From Vreelandella neptunia (GTDB lineage Bacteria; Pseudomonadota; Gammaproteobacteria; Pseudomonadales; Halomonadaceae), in assembly GCF_034479615.1 (NCBI RefSeq), contig NZ_CP140255.1, forward strand, positions 1,550,001 to 1,614,000: a stretch of 64,000 nt of DNA. The letters run 5' to 3'. Of this stretch, positions 51,182 to 60,884 are shown piece after piece. The notes below the pieces were generated by a model. The model worked only from the letters and a program-made list of their open reading frames with translations. It searched no databases and had not been told where the DNA came from. A program made the translations under genes and the position numbers. Positions within the stretch are counted from its first letter, which is position 1. Every line of letters begins with the position of its first letter.

Positions 51182-52629
51182 CCGCATATAAAAGTGATGT
51201 AGATACGGCTGCAGCCATTCTGTTGACCCCTGGAGGACTCGACTTAGAGGCCTTGGAAACGGGGTTGGACTACGCTATGGGCGCGGGCATTGACTACGCT
51301 GATCTCTATTTTCAGCGTACCTGGCAAGAGGGCTGGGTACTGGAAGATGGAGAGGTAAAAGAGGCCAGCTACAATATTGACGGTGGCGTCGGCGTACGCT
51401 CGTTGGCAGGTGAAAAGACGGGCTTTGCCTACTCCAACCAAATTACTGCCGATGCGCTAATGGACACCGGCCGCACAGCGGCGGGCATCGTTCGCAGCGG
51501 CCAACGTCTGCCTGGGCAATTGGTTCGTCCGGTTTCCGCCATGTCGCGCTATGAGGGAATCGACCCTCTGGCCGGGCTAAGCGCCGAAGACAAGGTCGCC
51601 ATGTTAAAACAGGCTGACAAAGTCGCTCGTGCTGCAGACCCGAGCATCAGTCAAGTGAGTGCTTCCCTATCAGGTACCTACGAGGTGGTGCTGGTGCGGG
51701 CCAGCGATGGCACCTTGGCGGCGGATATTCGCCCACTAGTGCGTTTTAACGTTAGCGTGATTGCGGTTAAAAATGGCCGACGTGAACGCGGCAGTGCGGG
51801 CGGCGGTGGCCGTTACTCCATGGCCAAACTACGCGATGACCAAGTTGCCGAGCAGTACGCCAAAGAGGCGGTGCGTCAGGCGCTGGTCAACCTGGAGGCT
51901 GTTGATGCACCCGCGGGGCAAATGCCTGTAGTACTGGCCTCGGGGTGGCCGGGGATTTTGCTTCATGAAGCCGTCGGCCACGGTCTGGAAGGGGATTTCA
52001 ACCGTAAGGGCAGTTCCGCCTTTGCAGGCAAGATGGGCGAGCGCGTGGCCGCTAAAGGTGTAACGATTGTCGATGATGCAACGTTATCGGATTGCCGTGG
52101 CTCCATGAGCGTGGATGACGAGGGCACACCGGGGCAATACACGCCGCTTATCGAAGACGGCATTTTGACCGGCTATATGCAGGACAAACTCAATGCCCGC
52201 TTGATGGGTATGGCGCCGACGGGCAATGCGCGACGCGAATCCTTTGCCCACTTACCCATGCCGCGTATGACCAATACCGTTATGCTCGCGGGCCAAGATG
52301 AGCCCAGCGATATTATCAAAAGCGTTAAGCGCGGTATTTACGCGGTGAGCTTTGGCGGCGGGCAGGTGGATATCACGTCGGGTAAATTTGTATTCTCCGC
52401 CAGCGAAGCTTACCTGATTGAAGACGGTAAGGTGACGACACCGGTGAAAGGCGCCACCTTGATTGGTAACGGGCCGGAAGCGATGCAGCGCGTTTCCATG
52501 ATCGGCCATGATATGGCGCTGGATACTGGTATTGGCGTATGTGGTAAAGAGGGACAGGGCGTGCCGGTGGGGGTGGGCCAACCCACCCTGAAATTGGATG
52601 AGCTGACCGTCGGTGGCACGCAGTCTTGA
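51178..52629 (+). CDS. tldD: Metalloprotease TldD
   Basis: TldD is the catalytic zinc subunit of the TldD-TldE peptidase, known for microcin B17 maturation and CcdA degradation in E. coli. The metal site is HEAVGH (His263, Glu264, His268) in [20 protein letters not shown]; the C-terminal region has the conserved [19 protein letters not shown] and a Cys in [23 protein letters not shown] 51178 overlaps the yhdP stop and gives 483 residues. Its partner pmbA lies 680 bp downstream with darP between on the other strand. Confidence 0.96.
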   Translation: MTAYKSDVDTAAAILLTPGGLDLEALETGLDYAMGAGIDYADLYFQRTWQEGWVLEDGEVKEASYNIDGGVGVRSLAGEKTGFAYSNQITADALMDTGRTAAGIVRSGQRLPGQLVRPVSAMSRYEGIDPLAGLSAEDKVAMLKQADKVARAADPSISQVSASLSGTYEVVLVRASDGTLAADIRPLVRFNVSVIAVKNGRRERGSAGGGGRYSMAKLRDDQVAEQYAKEAVRQALVNLEAVDAPAGQMPVVLASGWPGILLHEAVGHGLEGDFNRKGSSAFAGKMGERVAAKGVTIVDDATLSDCRGSMSVDDEGTPGQYTPLIEDGILTGYMQDKLNARLMGMAPTGNARRESFAHLPMPRMTNTVMLAGQDEPSDIIKSVKRGIYAVSFGGGQVDITSGKFVFSASEAYLIEDGKVTTPVKGATLIGNGPEAMQRVSMIGHDMALDTGIGVCGKEGQGVPVGVGQPTLKLDELTVGGTQS

Positions 52630-52666
52630 CAGGCGGTTTTGAAAAACCGTTTTAAAGAGGCTGTTT

Positions 52667-53188
52667 TTAAAGTGAGAGGGTTTCGCGCAGGTGTTTGAAG
52701 AGCTTGCGCGAGCTGGTCGGCGGTTTGCCCTGTTCGCGTTCCCGCTGGGCGTTGCGAATCAATTGACGCAGTGTCTGGCGATCGGCATCGGGGTGTTCCG
52801 CCATAAACAGGTCAACCGCCGCGTCGCCTTCGTCAATTAAGCGTTCCCGCCATTTTTCCAGTCGGTGAAACGCGTGGTCGCGCTGCTCCTGCTCCTGATC
52901 GATGGAGTCGAACACGGCTTGAATGGCGGTGAGATCCTCTTTACGGATTAGCTTGCCGACATACTGCATATGGCGGCGGCGACCTTCATGGGAACGAATA
53001 CGCGAGGTTTCCTCGATAGCGCGGAGCATATCGTCAGAGAGGGGGAAACGGGCGCGTTCCGCCGGTCGCATGGCGATCAAGGTTTCCCCAAGTGCCTGTA
53101 AGGCATGCATTTCGCGTTTGAGTTGCGACTTGCTAGGGCGTTCTTCCTGCTCTTCTACTTCAACGGGATCGGGACGTTGCTTACGCAT
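52667..53188 (-). CDS. darP: Ribosome biogenesis factor DarP (YjgA, DUF615)
   Basis: DarP binds 50S precursors and helps late assembly. The 173-residue product starts at ATG 53188 (MRKQRPDPVEVEEQEERPSKSQLKREMHALQALGE), with the conserved RHMQYVGKLIRKEDL and a positively charged C-terminal helix. It lies between tldD (convergent) and pmbA (divergent), and yjgA next to pmbA is the E. coli arrangement. The longer frame upstream to 53311 overlaps pmbA leader and is not family-like. Confidence 0.93.
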   Translation of the reverse strand: MRKQRPDPVEVEEQEERPSKSQLKREMHALQALGETLIAMRPAERARFPLSDDMLRAIEETSRIRSHEGRRRHMQYVGKLIRKEDLTAIQAVFDSIDQEQEQRDHAFHRLEKWRERLIDEGDAAVDLFMAEHPDADRQTLRQLIRNAQREREQGKPPTSSRKLFKHLRETLSL

Positions 53189-53311
53189 AGTGTGACTCAC
53201 AGACAAGATTCGTGGCGGCATTATACCAGCTGCGAGTACAACATTGATTCGCCGATGACACTCTCTTGAAAGACTTTGGTTGAGAGACATTCGGTTGAAA
53301 TAGGAGGCCAT

Positions 53312-54652
53312 ATGGCACAGGCATTTGATGCATCCGCGCAGCAGTCACTATTGACCGCGCGCGCTGAAGAGGCGCTAGCGCTGTCCAAGCGCTTGGGCGC
53401 GGATGCTGCCGAGGTGGGCGCAAGCGTTGACCAGGGCATAGGCGTTAGCGTACGTCAGGGGGAAGTTGAAACGGTTGAGTTATCCCGTGACCAAGGCATT
53501 GCCGTCACGCTCTACGTGGGGCAGCGTAAAGGCAGCGCTTCATCCACAGACGCCAGCAGCGCATCTATTCAGGCGGCGGTGGAGAAGGCGCTGGCAATTG
53601 CCCGCTACACCGGCGAAGATCCGGCGGCTGGACTGGCCGATGCATCACTCATGGCTACTGAGTTGCCCGATTTAAAAGTGCACTACCCCTGGGCGCTCAC
53701 AACGGATGAGGCGATTGAGCTGGCGCTGGCCTGCGAGCTGGCGGGCCGCGATGTGGAAGGTATTTCCCAGTCGGATGGTGCGTCGCTCTCCAGCGGCGAA
53801 GGGGTACGCGTGTACGCCAATAGCCACGGCTTTTTAGGCACCCAAAAGGGCAGTAACCACTCTCTTTCGTGCATGCTGATTGCCCAAGACGCGGCCGGTA
53901 TGCAGCGTGATTATGACTATACGTCTGCCCGCGACCCCAAGGCGCTGCGTGATCCTGCTGAGGTAGGGCGCGAAGCCGCGGTGCGTACGTTGCGCAGGCT
54001 TGGCGCTAAACGTCCGCCAACGGGCACCTTTCCGGTGTTGTTTGACCCGTCGTTGGCCAGTGGCTTGATTGGCCACCTGCTCAGTGGGTTAGCCGGTGGT
54101 GCGCTGTACCGTCAAGCCTCGTTTTTGTGCGACCGGCTCGGTACACCGCTGTTTCCCGACTGGTTCAGTCTGGAAGAGCGGCCGATGGAGGTCGGCGCCA
54201 CGGCAAGCTCGCCGTTTGATGGTGAGGGCGTGCAAACGCGCAATAATCGCTTTATCGATCAGGGGCGCATTGCCAGCTATATGCTCTCGTCTTACAGCGC
54301 CCGTCGTCTCGATATGCAAACCACGGGTAATGCCGGTGGGGCACGTAACGTGCGTTTAGCGACGCCGCTGCAATCACGCGAGAGCCTGCTGCAAGAGATG
54401 GGGCGGGGTATTTGGGTAACTGAGTTGATGGGCCAGGGTGTCAACGGTGTGACCGGTGACTACTCTCGCGGTGCAGCAGGTTTTTGGGTCGAGAATGGCA
54501 AGGTGCAGTACCCGGTAGAAGAGTTCACTATCGCCGGAAACCTGGAGCGCATGTTTGCTGGCTTAGTAGGTATTGGCGATGACACCGATACCCGTGGCAG
54601 TGTTCACACGGGTAGCTGGTTGATTGATGCCATGACCGTAGCGGGGGACTAG
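53312..54652 (+). CDS. pmbA: TldE/PmbA family metalloprotease subunit
   Basis: TldE (PmbA) is the non-catalytic partner of TldD. The 446-residue protein has the U62 peptidase fold (GADAAEVGASVDQGIGVSVRQGEVETVELSRDQG; DPSLASGLIGHLLSGLAGGALYRQASFL) but no HExxxH, as expected. ATG 53312 has TAGGAGG just upstream. Together with tldD in this window the whole two-subunit protease is present. It converges with npr. Confidence 0.95.
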   Translation: MAQAFDASAQQSLLTARAEEALALSKRLGADAAEVGASVDQGIGVSVRQGEVETVELSRDQGIAVTLYVGQRKGSASSTDASSASIQAAVEKALAIARYTGEDPAAGLADASLMATELPDLKVHYPWALTTDEAIELALACELAGRDVEGISQSDGASLSSGEGVRVYANSHGFLGTQKGSNHSLSCMLIAQDAAGMQRDYDYTSARDPKALRDPAEVGREAAVRTLRRLGAKRPPTGTFPVLFDPSLASGLIGHLLSGLAGGALYRQASFLCDRLGTPLFPDWFSLEERPMEVGATASSPFDGEGVQTRNNRFIDQGRIASYMLSSYSARRLDMQTTGNAGGARNVRLATPLQSRESLLQEMGRGIWVTELMGQGVNGVTGDYSRGAAGFWVENGKVQYPVEEFTIAGNLERMFAGLVGIGDDTDTRGSVHTGSWLIDAMTVAGD

Positions 54653-54668
54653 CAGGCACAAGCGACGG

Positions 54669-54938
54669 CTACTGATCTTCCTCAAAGCGGGCGTCGAACA
54701 GCGCTTGAATCGCTTCAAGCGCCTGTTCGGCGTCATCGCCTTCGGCGGTGATTCTAAGCTCGGTGCCACAAGGTGCGGCAAGCATCAGCAGTGACATGAT
54801 ATTGGCGGCGTCGGCAGCCTGTTGCTGTTTGTAGACGCATATTTTTGCCGTGAACTGTTGGCCGCATTTGACCAGTTTTGTCGCCGCGCGAGCGTGTAGC
54901 CCGCGTTGATTGGTAAGTGTAAGTATGCGTTCTGGCAC
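54669..54938 (-). CDS. npr: Nitrogen-PTS phosphocarrier protein NPr (HPr family)
   Basis: NPr passes phosphate from EI-Ntr (PtsP) to EIIA-Ntr (PtsN). The 89 residues have the HPr active-site motif NQRGLHARAATKLV with His15, and ANIMSLLMLAAPCGTELRI in place of the sugar-PTS HPr regulatory serine region. It is the last of the run rpoN-hpf-ptsN-rapZ-npr, the standard place for NPr. PtsP is not in the window. Confidence 0.94.
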   Translation of the reverse strand: MPERILTLTNQRGLHARAATKLVKCGQQFTAKICVYKQQQAADAANIMSLLMLAAPCGTELRITAEGDDAEQALEAIQALFDARFEEDQ

Positions 54939-54983
54939 CCTGGTTCCTTTTCGCCGAGTGGTGTCATTAATGGATAGACGCGC

Positions 54984-55916
54984 TTAAGAGGTCTCTGGCC
55001 GCTCGTTGGGTGTGGAAGCGCTGACGAGAGGAGCGGCCAACTGTTCGCTTAAGGTGTAATGCAGGCCAAGTTCGCGGTGGCGAAGCTGAACTTCGCCCAT
55101 GCTAGGCGCCAATTTTTCCGCTAACTTCTCGACCATATAGACCGAGCGGTGCTGACCACCCGTACAGCCAATGGCGATAGTCATGTAGCTACGTTGGCTA
55201 TTTTGGTAAGCGGGTAACCAACGCTCCAGCCAGGCCAAAATGTCGTCGCTCATGGCGTCAACGATCGGATAGCTGCTCAAAAAAGCCACGATTTCCGCGT
55301 CGCGGCCAGTGAACTGGCGCAGCGTTGGATCCCAGTAAGGGTTTGGCAGGCAGCGCACATCGAAGACCAGGTCGGCGTCTAACGGTACGCCGCGTTTATA
55401 GCCAAACGATTCCAGCGTTAACGTCAGCTTATCGCGCCGTTGATGCGCTACCTGGTCGGTAATACGGCGACGTAAATCGTGCACCGATAACCGTGATGTA
55501 TCGATCAAAAGGTCGGCCAGGTCGCGAATATCCTCCAGCGTTTCCTCCTCTTTATTGATCGCCTCTTCCAGGGTCATCTCGCTATCGCGGGTCAGCGGAT
55601 GGCGTCGCCGAGTAGCAGAGTAGCGCTCAAGCAGTATGCGTGCGTCGGTAGTTAGGTAAATCACTTGAAAGTCGATTTTACGCTGACGCAACTCCTCTAA
55701 CAAAGAGGGTAGGCGCTCCAGCGCTCCCGGCAAATTGCGGGCATCAATACTGACCGCCAGATGGGTGCGATCGCCCTGGTCACGCAGTTCATCCACCAAT
55801 GATCCCAGCAGCATAGCGGGGAGGTTGTCAATCGCGTAGTAGCCAAGATCTTCCAGCGCTTGCAAGGCGATAGATTTACCTGACCCGGAGCGGCCGCTAA
55901 TGATCACCAGTTGCAT
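54984..55916 (-). CDS. rapZ: RNase adapter protein RapZ
   Basis: RapZ binds GlmZ sRNA in E. coli and directs its cleavage by RNase E, controlling glucosamine-6-phosphate synthesis. The N-terminal Walker A is GRSGSGKS, with FDVRCLPNPYWDPTLRQFTGRD and the C-terminal IGCTGGQHRSVYMVEKLAEKL. ATG 55916 (MQLVIISGR) gives 310 residues. Whether it acts on an sRNA here is not known; in many genomes the family has only NTPase activity. It lies between ptsN and npr. Confidence 0.92.
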   Translation of the reverse strand: MQLVIISGRSGSGKSIALQALEDLGYYAIDNLPAMLLGSLVDELRDQGDRTHLAVSIDARNLPGALERLPSLLEELRQRKIDFQVIYLTTDARILLERYSATRRRHPLTRDSEMTLEEAINKEEETLEDIRDLADLLIDTSRLSVHDLRRRITDQVAHQRRDKLTLTLESFGYKRGVPLDADLVFDVRCLPNPYWDPTLRQFTGRDAEIVAFLSSYPIVDAMSDDILAWLERWLPAYQNSQRSYMTIAIGCTGGQHRSVYMVEKLAEKLAPSMGEVQLRHRELGLHYTLSEQLAAPLVSASTPNERPETS

Positions 55917-55998
55917 AGAGTCTCTCTTTGCTTTGATCAAGCTGCGTTGAGGGTGGTGAGCGAATAATCTGCTGTGCCCTGAACAGGCTTTCAGACCC

Positions 55999-56469
55999 TT
56001 AGGTCGCTGATTGCTCGCGAATTTTAGCGGTAATCAGCTCGAGCAGTTCGCGCTGGCTGGCTGCTTTACGCAGCTGCTGGCGCGTGTCCGCATCATTCAT
56101 GATGGTCGCTACCTGCCCCAGTAGTGAGAGATGCGTGTCATCTGCCTCTTCGGGTACCAACAGGACAAATACCAGATCTACCGGATCGCCGTCGATAGCA
56201 TCGAAATCGATTGCTTCAGCCAGCTTTAAAAACCCGGCGATAGGGGCGGTGCAGTGGGGGCTCCGCGCATGGGGAATAGCCACGCCGTTACCAATACCCG
56301 TACTACCTAAGCGCTCGCGGCCGATTAAACGGCTAAACACTTCTTGGCTGTCCAGGCTGGGGATATTTTGGGCAATAAAGGTGCTGTAAAACTCCAGCAC
56401 CCTTTTTTTGCTACCCCCGGGTACGTCATACAGAACACGTTCCGGGGGGAGTATGGTTTCCAACGTCAT
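55999..56469 (-). CDS. ptsN: Nitrogen regulatory PTS EIIA component PtsN
   Basis: EIIA-Ntr is the end acceptor of the nitrogen PTS and regulates potassium uptake and other systems. The phosphorylated His67 lies in GNGVAIPHARSPH. The rest follows the EIIA fold (DLVFVLLVPEEADDTHLSLLGQVATIM). ATG 56469 (MTLETILPPERV) gives 156 residues and lies four bases after the hpf stop. NPr is encoded two genes downstream. Confidence 0.95.
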   Translation of the reverse strand: MTLETILPPERVLYDVPGGSKKRVLEFYSTFIAQNIPSLDSQEVFSRLIGRERLGSTGIGNGVAIPHARSPHCTAPIAGFLKLAEAIDFDAIDGDPVDLVFVLLVPEEADDTHLSLLGQVATIMNDADTRQQLRKAASQRELLELITAKIREQSAT

Positions 56470-56473
56470 TGAA

Positions 56474-56782
56474 TTAACGCACACCAGCGCCTTGGGCGCG
56501 AGCTTGTGCTTTTTCCTTGTGTTTAACGAGTTGACGGTCGATTTTATCCGCTAGCGCGTCGATAGCGGCGTACATATCACTGTCTAGGGCTTCCGCATGT
56601 AAGTCAGCACCTGCTGCGTGCAGCGTACAGGCGGCCTGCTGGCGCTCTTTCTCCACTGATAAGGTGACTTGCACCGTAGTTATATTGTCGTAATGGCGCT
56701 CTACACGCTCAAGCTTTTCGTTGACATAGTCACGCAAGGCGTCAGTCAGTTCTACGTGATGACCAGTGATATTTACTTGCAT
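56474..56782 (-). CDS. hpf: Ribosome hibernation-promoting factor, short form
   Basis: The 102-residue short HPF binds the 30S decoding centre and helps form inactive 100S dimers in stationary phase. It starts MQVNITGHHVELTDALRDYVNEKLERVERHYDNI and has the alpha-beta layout of the family, lacking the C-terminal dimer domain of long HPF. ATG 56782 has AAGGAG seven bases upstream. It lies between rpoN and ptsN, 97 bases after rpoN. Confidence 0.95.
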   Translation of the reverse strand: MQVNITGHHVELTDALRDYVNEKLERVERHYDNITTVQVTLSVEKERQQAACTLHAAGADLHAEALDSDMYAAIDALADKIDRQLVKHKEKAQARAQGAGVR

Positions 56783-56879
56783 TGACGTGCTCCTTATCCA
56801 TCGGACTGTACTTCGATTGTAACCCTTTTTGCCGCGTTGCAAAGCCCTTGTCGAGAGTTTCCCTGAAACGTTAGCGAAG

Positions 56880-58289
56880 TTAGCGCAAACGGCGCCGTTC
56901 ACTAGATGAGGGAATGCCCATGGCTTCACGGTATTTCGCCACCGTACGACGCGCCACTTGAATCCCTCCCTCGCCTAACAGCGTCACTAAGCGACTATCT
57001 GAAAGCGGCTTGCCGGGCGGCTCCTCTTGAATCAGTTTCTTGAGACGTGCCCGGATGGCAGTGCTGGAATGGCTATCGCCATCTTGACCGCTCACCTGGC
57101 TTGAGAAAAAGTATTTGAGTTCAAACACGCCTCGAGGTGTATGGATATATTTTTGCGTCGTTACCCGTGAAATAGTCGACTCGTGCATCTCGACGGCTTC
57201 GGCAATATCGGCCAGTATCAATGGCTTCATGGCTTCTTCACCGTGCTCCAAAAAGCCAATCTGGCGGGTAATGATTTCGCGACCCACACGCAGCAGCGTA
57301 TCGTTTCGGCTAGAGAGGCTTTTGATCAGCCAGCGCGCTTCCTGGAGGTGTTCTTTGAGAAACTGATTGTCCTGGCTCTTGTCCGCTCGCTTAATCAAGC
57401 TGGCGTAGTCCGGCTGAATGCGCAGCCTTGGCAGGGCTTCTGGGTTGAGTTCTAAGTGCCAGCCTTCGTTATCGTGGCGCACGACTAGGTCGGGGGTAAC
57501 ATAGCTATCGTCGGTGTCGCCGTAAGCGCTGCCTGGCCGTGGGTCTAGGCTGCGAATCAGTAGGATGACGTCGGTCAACTGTTCGTCGTCGAGCCCTAGG
57601 CGGCGCTTCAGCAGGCGCATATCGTCTTTACCAAGCGCTTCGAGAAACTGCCGCACTAAACGGCGAGCGGGAACCAGCAGTGGCGTATCATCGGGGAGGG
57701 CGGCGAGCTGCAGCATCAAGCATTCACGCAGATCCCGGGCAAAGATGCCGGTCGGCTCAAACTGCTGGAGCTTGAGCAGAATGGTTTCCACTTCGCGTTG
57801 ACTAAGCCCGTCAATGCCCTGGGCGCGCAGGCCTTCACGGATGTCGTTGAGCGGTTGGGTTAGGTAGCCGTTAGCGTCGAGCGCGTCGATTAAACTCTCC
57901 GCGACAAGCTGCTCGCGGGCGCTAAAATCGGTCATGGCAAGCTGCCATAGCAGGTGGCCATGCAGGCTTTGCCCTGCTGCCTGACGCTCAAAATCAGGGC
58001 CTTCGCTGCTGCTACCCCCCTGACTGCCCATATCTTGATAGGTATCTGACCAGTCGCTATCTACCGAGAGCTCAGTAGGGATGCTCTCTGACCACTCTTC
58101 TTCCTTAGGCTCGCTGACAGCCTGCTCACTAAATTCATCTTCCTGCTCCAGCATGGGATTGGCATCAAGTGCCTGCTGAATTTCTTGACGAAGATCCAGC
58201 GTAGAGAGTTGCAGCAGCGCAATGGCCTGCTGCAACTGGGGCGTCATGGTCAGCTGTGTGCCGATACGCAGTTGGAGAGAAGCTTTCAT
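56880..58289 (-). CDS. rpoN: RNA polymerase sigma-54 factor
   Basis: RpoN directs polymerase to -24/-12 promoters opened by AAA+ activators. Region I (LQLRIGTQLTMTPQLQQAIALLQLSTLDL), an acidic region II, the core-binding part and the C-terminal DNA-binding RpoN box (ARRTVAKYREAMGIP) are all there. ATG 58289 gives 469 residues; an ATG two codons earlier is possible. It stands between lptB and hpf, the conserved place. Confidence 0.97.
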   Translation of the reverse strand: MKASLQLRIGTQLTMTPQLQQAIALLQLSTLDLRQEIQQALDANPMLEQEDEFSEQAVSEPKEEEWSESIPTELSVDSDWSDTYQDMGSQGGSSSEGPDFERQAAGQSLHGHLLWQLAMTDFSAREQLVAESLIDALDANGYLTQPLNDIREGLRAQGIDGLSQREVETILLKLQQFEPTGIFARDLRECLMLQLAALPDDTPLLVPARRLVRQFLEALGKDDMRLLKRRLGLDDEQLTDVILLIRSLDPRPGSAYGDTDDSYVTPDLVVRHDNEGWHLELNPEALPRLRIQPDYASLIKRADKSQDNQFLKEHLQEARWLIKSLSSRNDTLLRVGREIITRQIGFLEHGEEAMKPLILADIAEAVEMHESTISRVTTQKYIHTPRGVFELKYFFSSQVSGQDGDSHSSTAIRARLKKLIQEEPPGKPLSDSRLVTLLGEGGIQVARRTVAKYREAMGIPSSSERRRLR

Positions 58290-58424
58290 GACCATCTGAG
58301 AACCACTCGTTAATCAGAATGCTCCACCCTAGTGCGAGTGAGTGCTTGGCGCAAGTGCAATAAGCATGCCATTGGTAGTAAAGTTGTTTTAAAGCGCTAT
58401 TTAGGGGCGATGAAGGCGAAACTG

Positions 58425-59192
58425 TTACAGACGAAAATCGGCGCCCAAATACACGTCCCTTACTTTTTGATTGGTGAGAATCGAAGCCGGCGAGCCACTG
58501 GCGATGATTTGCCCATCGCCGACGATATAGGCGATATCGCAAATATCCAGGGTTTCACGCACGTTGTGATCAGTAATCAGCACGCCGATATGGCGCTGTT
58601 TAAGCGCACGAATAATGCTTTTAATATCACCTACCGAGATGGGGTCAACGCCCGCAAAAGGCTCATCAAGCAGAATAAAAGCGGGCTCTGTGGCTAGCGA
58701 ACGGGCGATTTCTACACGCCGGCGCTCGCCCCCTGAAAGGCTCATGCCCAGGTTGTCGCGGATATGGGTAATATGGAAGTCTTCGAGTAGCGCTTCCAGG
58801 CGCTGTTCGCGGTCGCTGCGACTAAGCTCTTTGCGGGTCTCGAGTATCGCCATAATATTATCGGCAACCGAGAGTTTGCGGAAAATAGATGCCTCTTGAG
58901 GTAGATAGCCAATTCCCGCCGCTGCGCGCTCGTGCATGGGGGCGCGGGTTAAATCCACATCGTCGATACCCACCTTGCCAGCGTCGGACTTGACTAGCCC
59001 AACGATCATATAGAATGAGGTGGTTTTACCCGCGCCATTGGGGCCCAGGAGCCCAACGACGCTGCCTTGGCAGATTTCCAAATTGATGTCTTTAACCACA
59101 CGGCGGCGTTTGTAGCTTTTAGCCAGGTGGTGGGCATAAAGGGTTTTGTTCGGTGTAAGGATGTTGTTCGGCGTAGTGTCAGCAGTTGCCAC
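58425..59192 (-). CDS. lptB: LPS export ABC transporter ATPase LptB
   Basis: LptB powers extraction of lipopolysaccharide from the inner membrane with LptFG. Walker A is [17 protein letters not shown], the signature [16 protein letters not shown] and Walker [16 protein letters not shown]; the H-loop is [11 protein letters not shown]. At 255 residues it has about 15 extra N-terminal residues (Asn/Thr-rich) compared with E. coli. It follows lptA by 11 bases. LptF and LptG are not in this window. Confidence 0.96.
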   Translation of the reverse strand: MATADTTPNNILTPNKTLYAHHLAKSYKRRRVVKDINLEICQGSVVGLLGPNGAGKTTSFYMIVGLVKSDAGKVGIDDVDLTRAPMHERAAAGIGYLPQEASIFRKLSVADNIMAILETRKELSRSDREQRLEALLEDFHITHIRDNLGMSLSGGERRRVEIARSLATEPAFILLDEPFAGVDPISVGDIKSIIRALKQRHIGVLITDHNVRETLDICDIAYIVGDGQIIASGSPASILTNQKVRDVYLGADFRL

Positions 59193-59203
59193 AGCTTGAC
59201 TCC

Positions 59204-59698
59204 CTATTGTTCAGGCTGAAGGGTCATACGTATGCGCTGGGGCTCGCTGCCGTCAACGTCAGAGCGTGCTTGAATCACTTCACGATCAATAAAATATTCA
59301 AGTCGCCCGCCGCTAAATTTGTCCTCCTGTTGGGTCAGTTCGGCTTGGTCAATTAACTCAACGCGGCGCTCGGCGACGTGATAAATAATCCGCCGTGCCC
59401 AGCCCTCTGTAGGGCCATCTTGCCCTTCGCCTTGATGGCGCAAGTAGGCGCGCTCTCCGGTGGCGGTTGCCGTCGAGAGTTCGCCCGCGTCGTTGCGTTC
59501 GATCTCTACCCGGTCGCCGCGCAGCTGCATTTCCCCCTGGCGAATGTCCACATCCCCAGTGTAAACAGCAGTCCCGGCCCGCTGGTCGAGATCCAACCGG
59601 TCGGCTTCAACTTCCACGGGAGCTTGTTGTGAAGTTTGAGCCAACGACGATACCGGCATAGCGAGTGCAAAAAGGGCTGTGTAGATAAGTGCTTTCAT
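59204..59698 (-). CDS. lptA: LPS transport periplasmic protein LptA
   Basis: LptA forms the periplasmic bridge for LPS between LptC and LptD. A signal peptide (about residues 1-20, ending SSLAQ) is followed by the OstA-like beta-jellyroll ([40 protein letters not shown]). The length is 164 residues. It lies 17 bases after lptC and 11 before lptB. Confidence 0.94.
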   Translation of the reverse strand: MKALIYTALFALAMPVSSLAQTSQQAPVEVEADRLDLDQRAGTAVYTGDVDIRQGEMQLRGDRVEIERNDAGELSTATATGERAYLRHQGEGQDGPTEGWARRIIYHVAERRVELIDQAELTQQEDKFSGGRLEYFIDREVIQARSDVDGSEPQRIRMTLQPEQ

Positions 59699-59715
59699 GG
59701 CGACTCCTCTTAAGC

Positions 59716-60285
59716 TTAAGGTTGCGTGGCCGGGGGGTGTATGCCGCGCACGTTATCAGTTAGGCGAACCCGGCTATTGTTAAGCCACACGTCCAAGCGT
59801 GAAGCGCTCATTTGCTGGGGTGGTTGCTGAAGCACGACCGGTGTTTCACTCCACGCATGCTGATTTAGGCCATCATAATGGAGTAGCTCAGTATCTAGCT
59901 GCCAGCCTTCGTCCGGTGCTATCAACTGAGCTGAGCCTGACAGTAGCAGAGCTTGGGTAGCAGTGTTGAGCGTGCCTACATCGGCACTCGCTAGCCATTG
60001 ACGATCCTCATTGTCATACAGTACCGCTTCGGGCTCTTCTGTCCAGGTTTCGCTTTGCTGAGGCGTATGGATAAGGCGCGGTGTTTTCAGCGACTGCAAA
60101 ACGTTGCCGTTATCGCCGAATAGCGTAATTTCAGCATTTTCCAGTACGTGGCCTGGTTCCTGGGCCTGCGCTTCCGGATCGATGCTGGTGCCTTGAGGCC
60201 CACGAGGGTCAAGCCATACCAGCAGGGCCCCTAGCGCTATTACTAGCCCGGCTAGCCAGAGGCGTACTTTAAAGCGTTTAGCCAT
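59716..60285 (-). CDS. lptC: LPS export inner-membrane protein LptC
   Basis: LptC is a bitopic protein that receives LPS from LptB2FG. One N-terminal membrane helix (about residues 7-25) leads to the periplasmic LptC fold (ENAEITLFGDNGNVLQSLKTPRLIHTPQQSETWTEEP; SARLIAPDEGWQLDTELLHYD-like). The length is 189 residues. It is immediately adjacent to kdsC (no gap) and precedes lptA, which fixes the assignment in this fast-evolving family. Confidence 0.93.
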   Translation of the reverse strand: MAKRFKVRLWLAGLVIALGALLVWLDPRGPQGTSIDPEAQAQEPGHVLENAEITLFGDNGNVLQSLKTPRLIHTPQQSETWTEEPEAVLYDNEDRQWLASADVGTLNTATQALLLSGSAQLIAPDEGWQLDTELLHYDGLNQHAWSETPVVLQQPPQQMSASRLDVWLNNSRVRLTDNVRGIHPPATQP

Positions 60286-60828
60286 TTAAGTGCGGCCGTG
60301 CAGATAGGTGTCGAGCACCGCGCCCCAGTGCCCTTGCGATTCAAGCAGCGTATCGCAAATTTCGCGCACGGCACCGTGGCCACCCAGGCGTTCGGTGATC
60401 CAGTCGGCGTGGGTGTGCATGTAGTCTGGCGCGTTAGGTACGGTAATGCCTACGCCGCAACGCTTAATAGCCGCTAGATCGGGTAGATCGTCGCCACAAT
60501 AAGCCACCTGTTCCAGCTCGATATCGAGGCGCTGACAAAGCCCGCGAAGGGTGGCTAGCTTGTCTTCACAGCCTTGGTGGACATGGTCGATACCCAAGGC
60601 TGCAGCGCGTTGGCTCACCATGGGAGAGTCGCGCCCGGTAATCAGTGCAACATGTACGCCCACGCGTTTGAGAAGTTTTAGCCCATGGCCATCCTGGGTA
60701 TGGAATGCTTTGATTTCGATTCCATCGGCCTGAAAGTAGAGGCGGCCATCGGTGAGTATGCCGTCAACATCCAGCGCCAATAAGCGTACGCGGCGGAGTC
60801 GATCGAGTAGCGCAGCAGGTAGGGTCAT
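60286..60828 (-). CDS. kdsC: 3-deoxy-D-manno-octulosonate 8-phosphate phosphatase KdsC
   Basis: KdsC is a HAD-superfamily phosphatase that forms Kdo from Kdo-8-phosphate. Catalytic Asp20 and Asp22 are in LLALDVDGILTDGRLYF, followed by ALITGRDSPMVSQRAAALG and YCGDDLPDLAAIKRCGVGI. At 180 residues it is a one-domain C0-type HAD enzyme. GGAGG precedes the ATG. It follows kdsD by 56 bases, where an 11-bp direct repeat (AACGCCGCTGG at 60873 and 60891) straddles the kdsD stop. Confidence 0.95.
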   Translation of the reverse strand: MTLPAALLDRLRRVRLLALDVDGILTDGRLYFQADGIEIKAFHTQDGHGLKLLKRVGVHVALITGRDSPMVSQRAAALGIDHVHQGCEDKLATLRGLCQRLDIELEQVAYCGDDLPDLAAIKRCGVGITVPNAPDYMHTHADWITERLGGHGAVREICDTLLESQGHWGAVLDTYLHGRT

Positions 60829-60884
60829 AGAGCCTCCATATCAGTAAAATCGTAAAAACCGAACGAAATAAAAACGCCGCTGGG

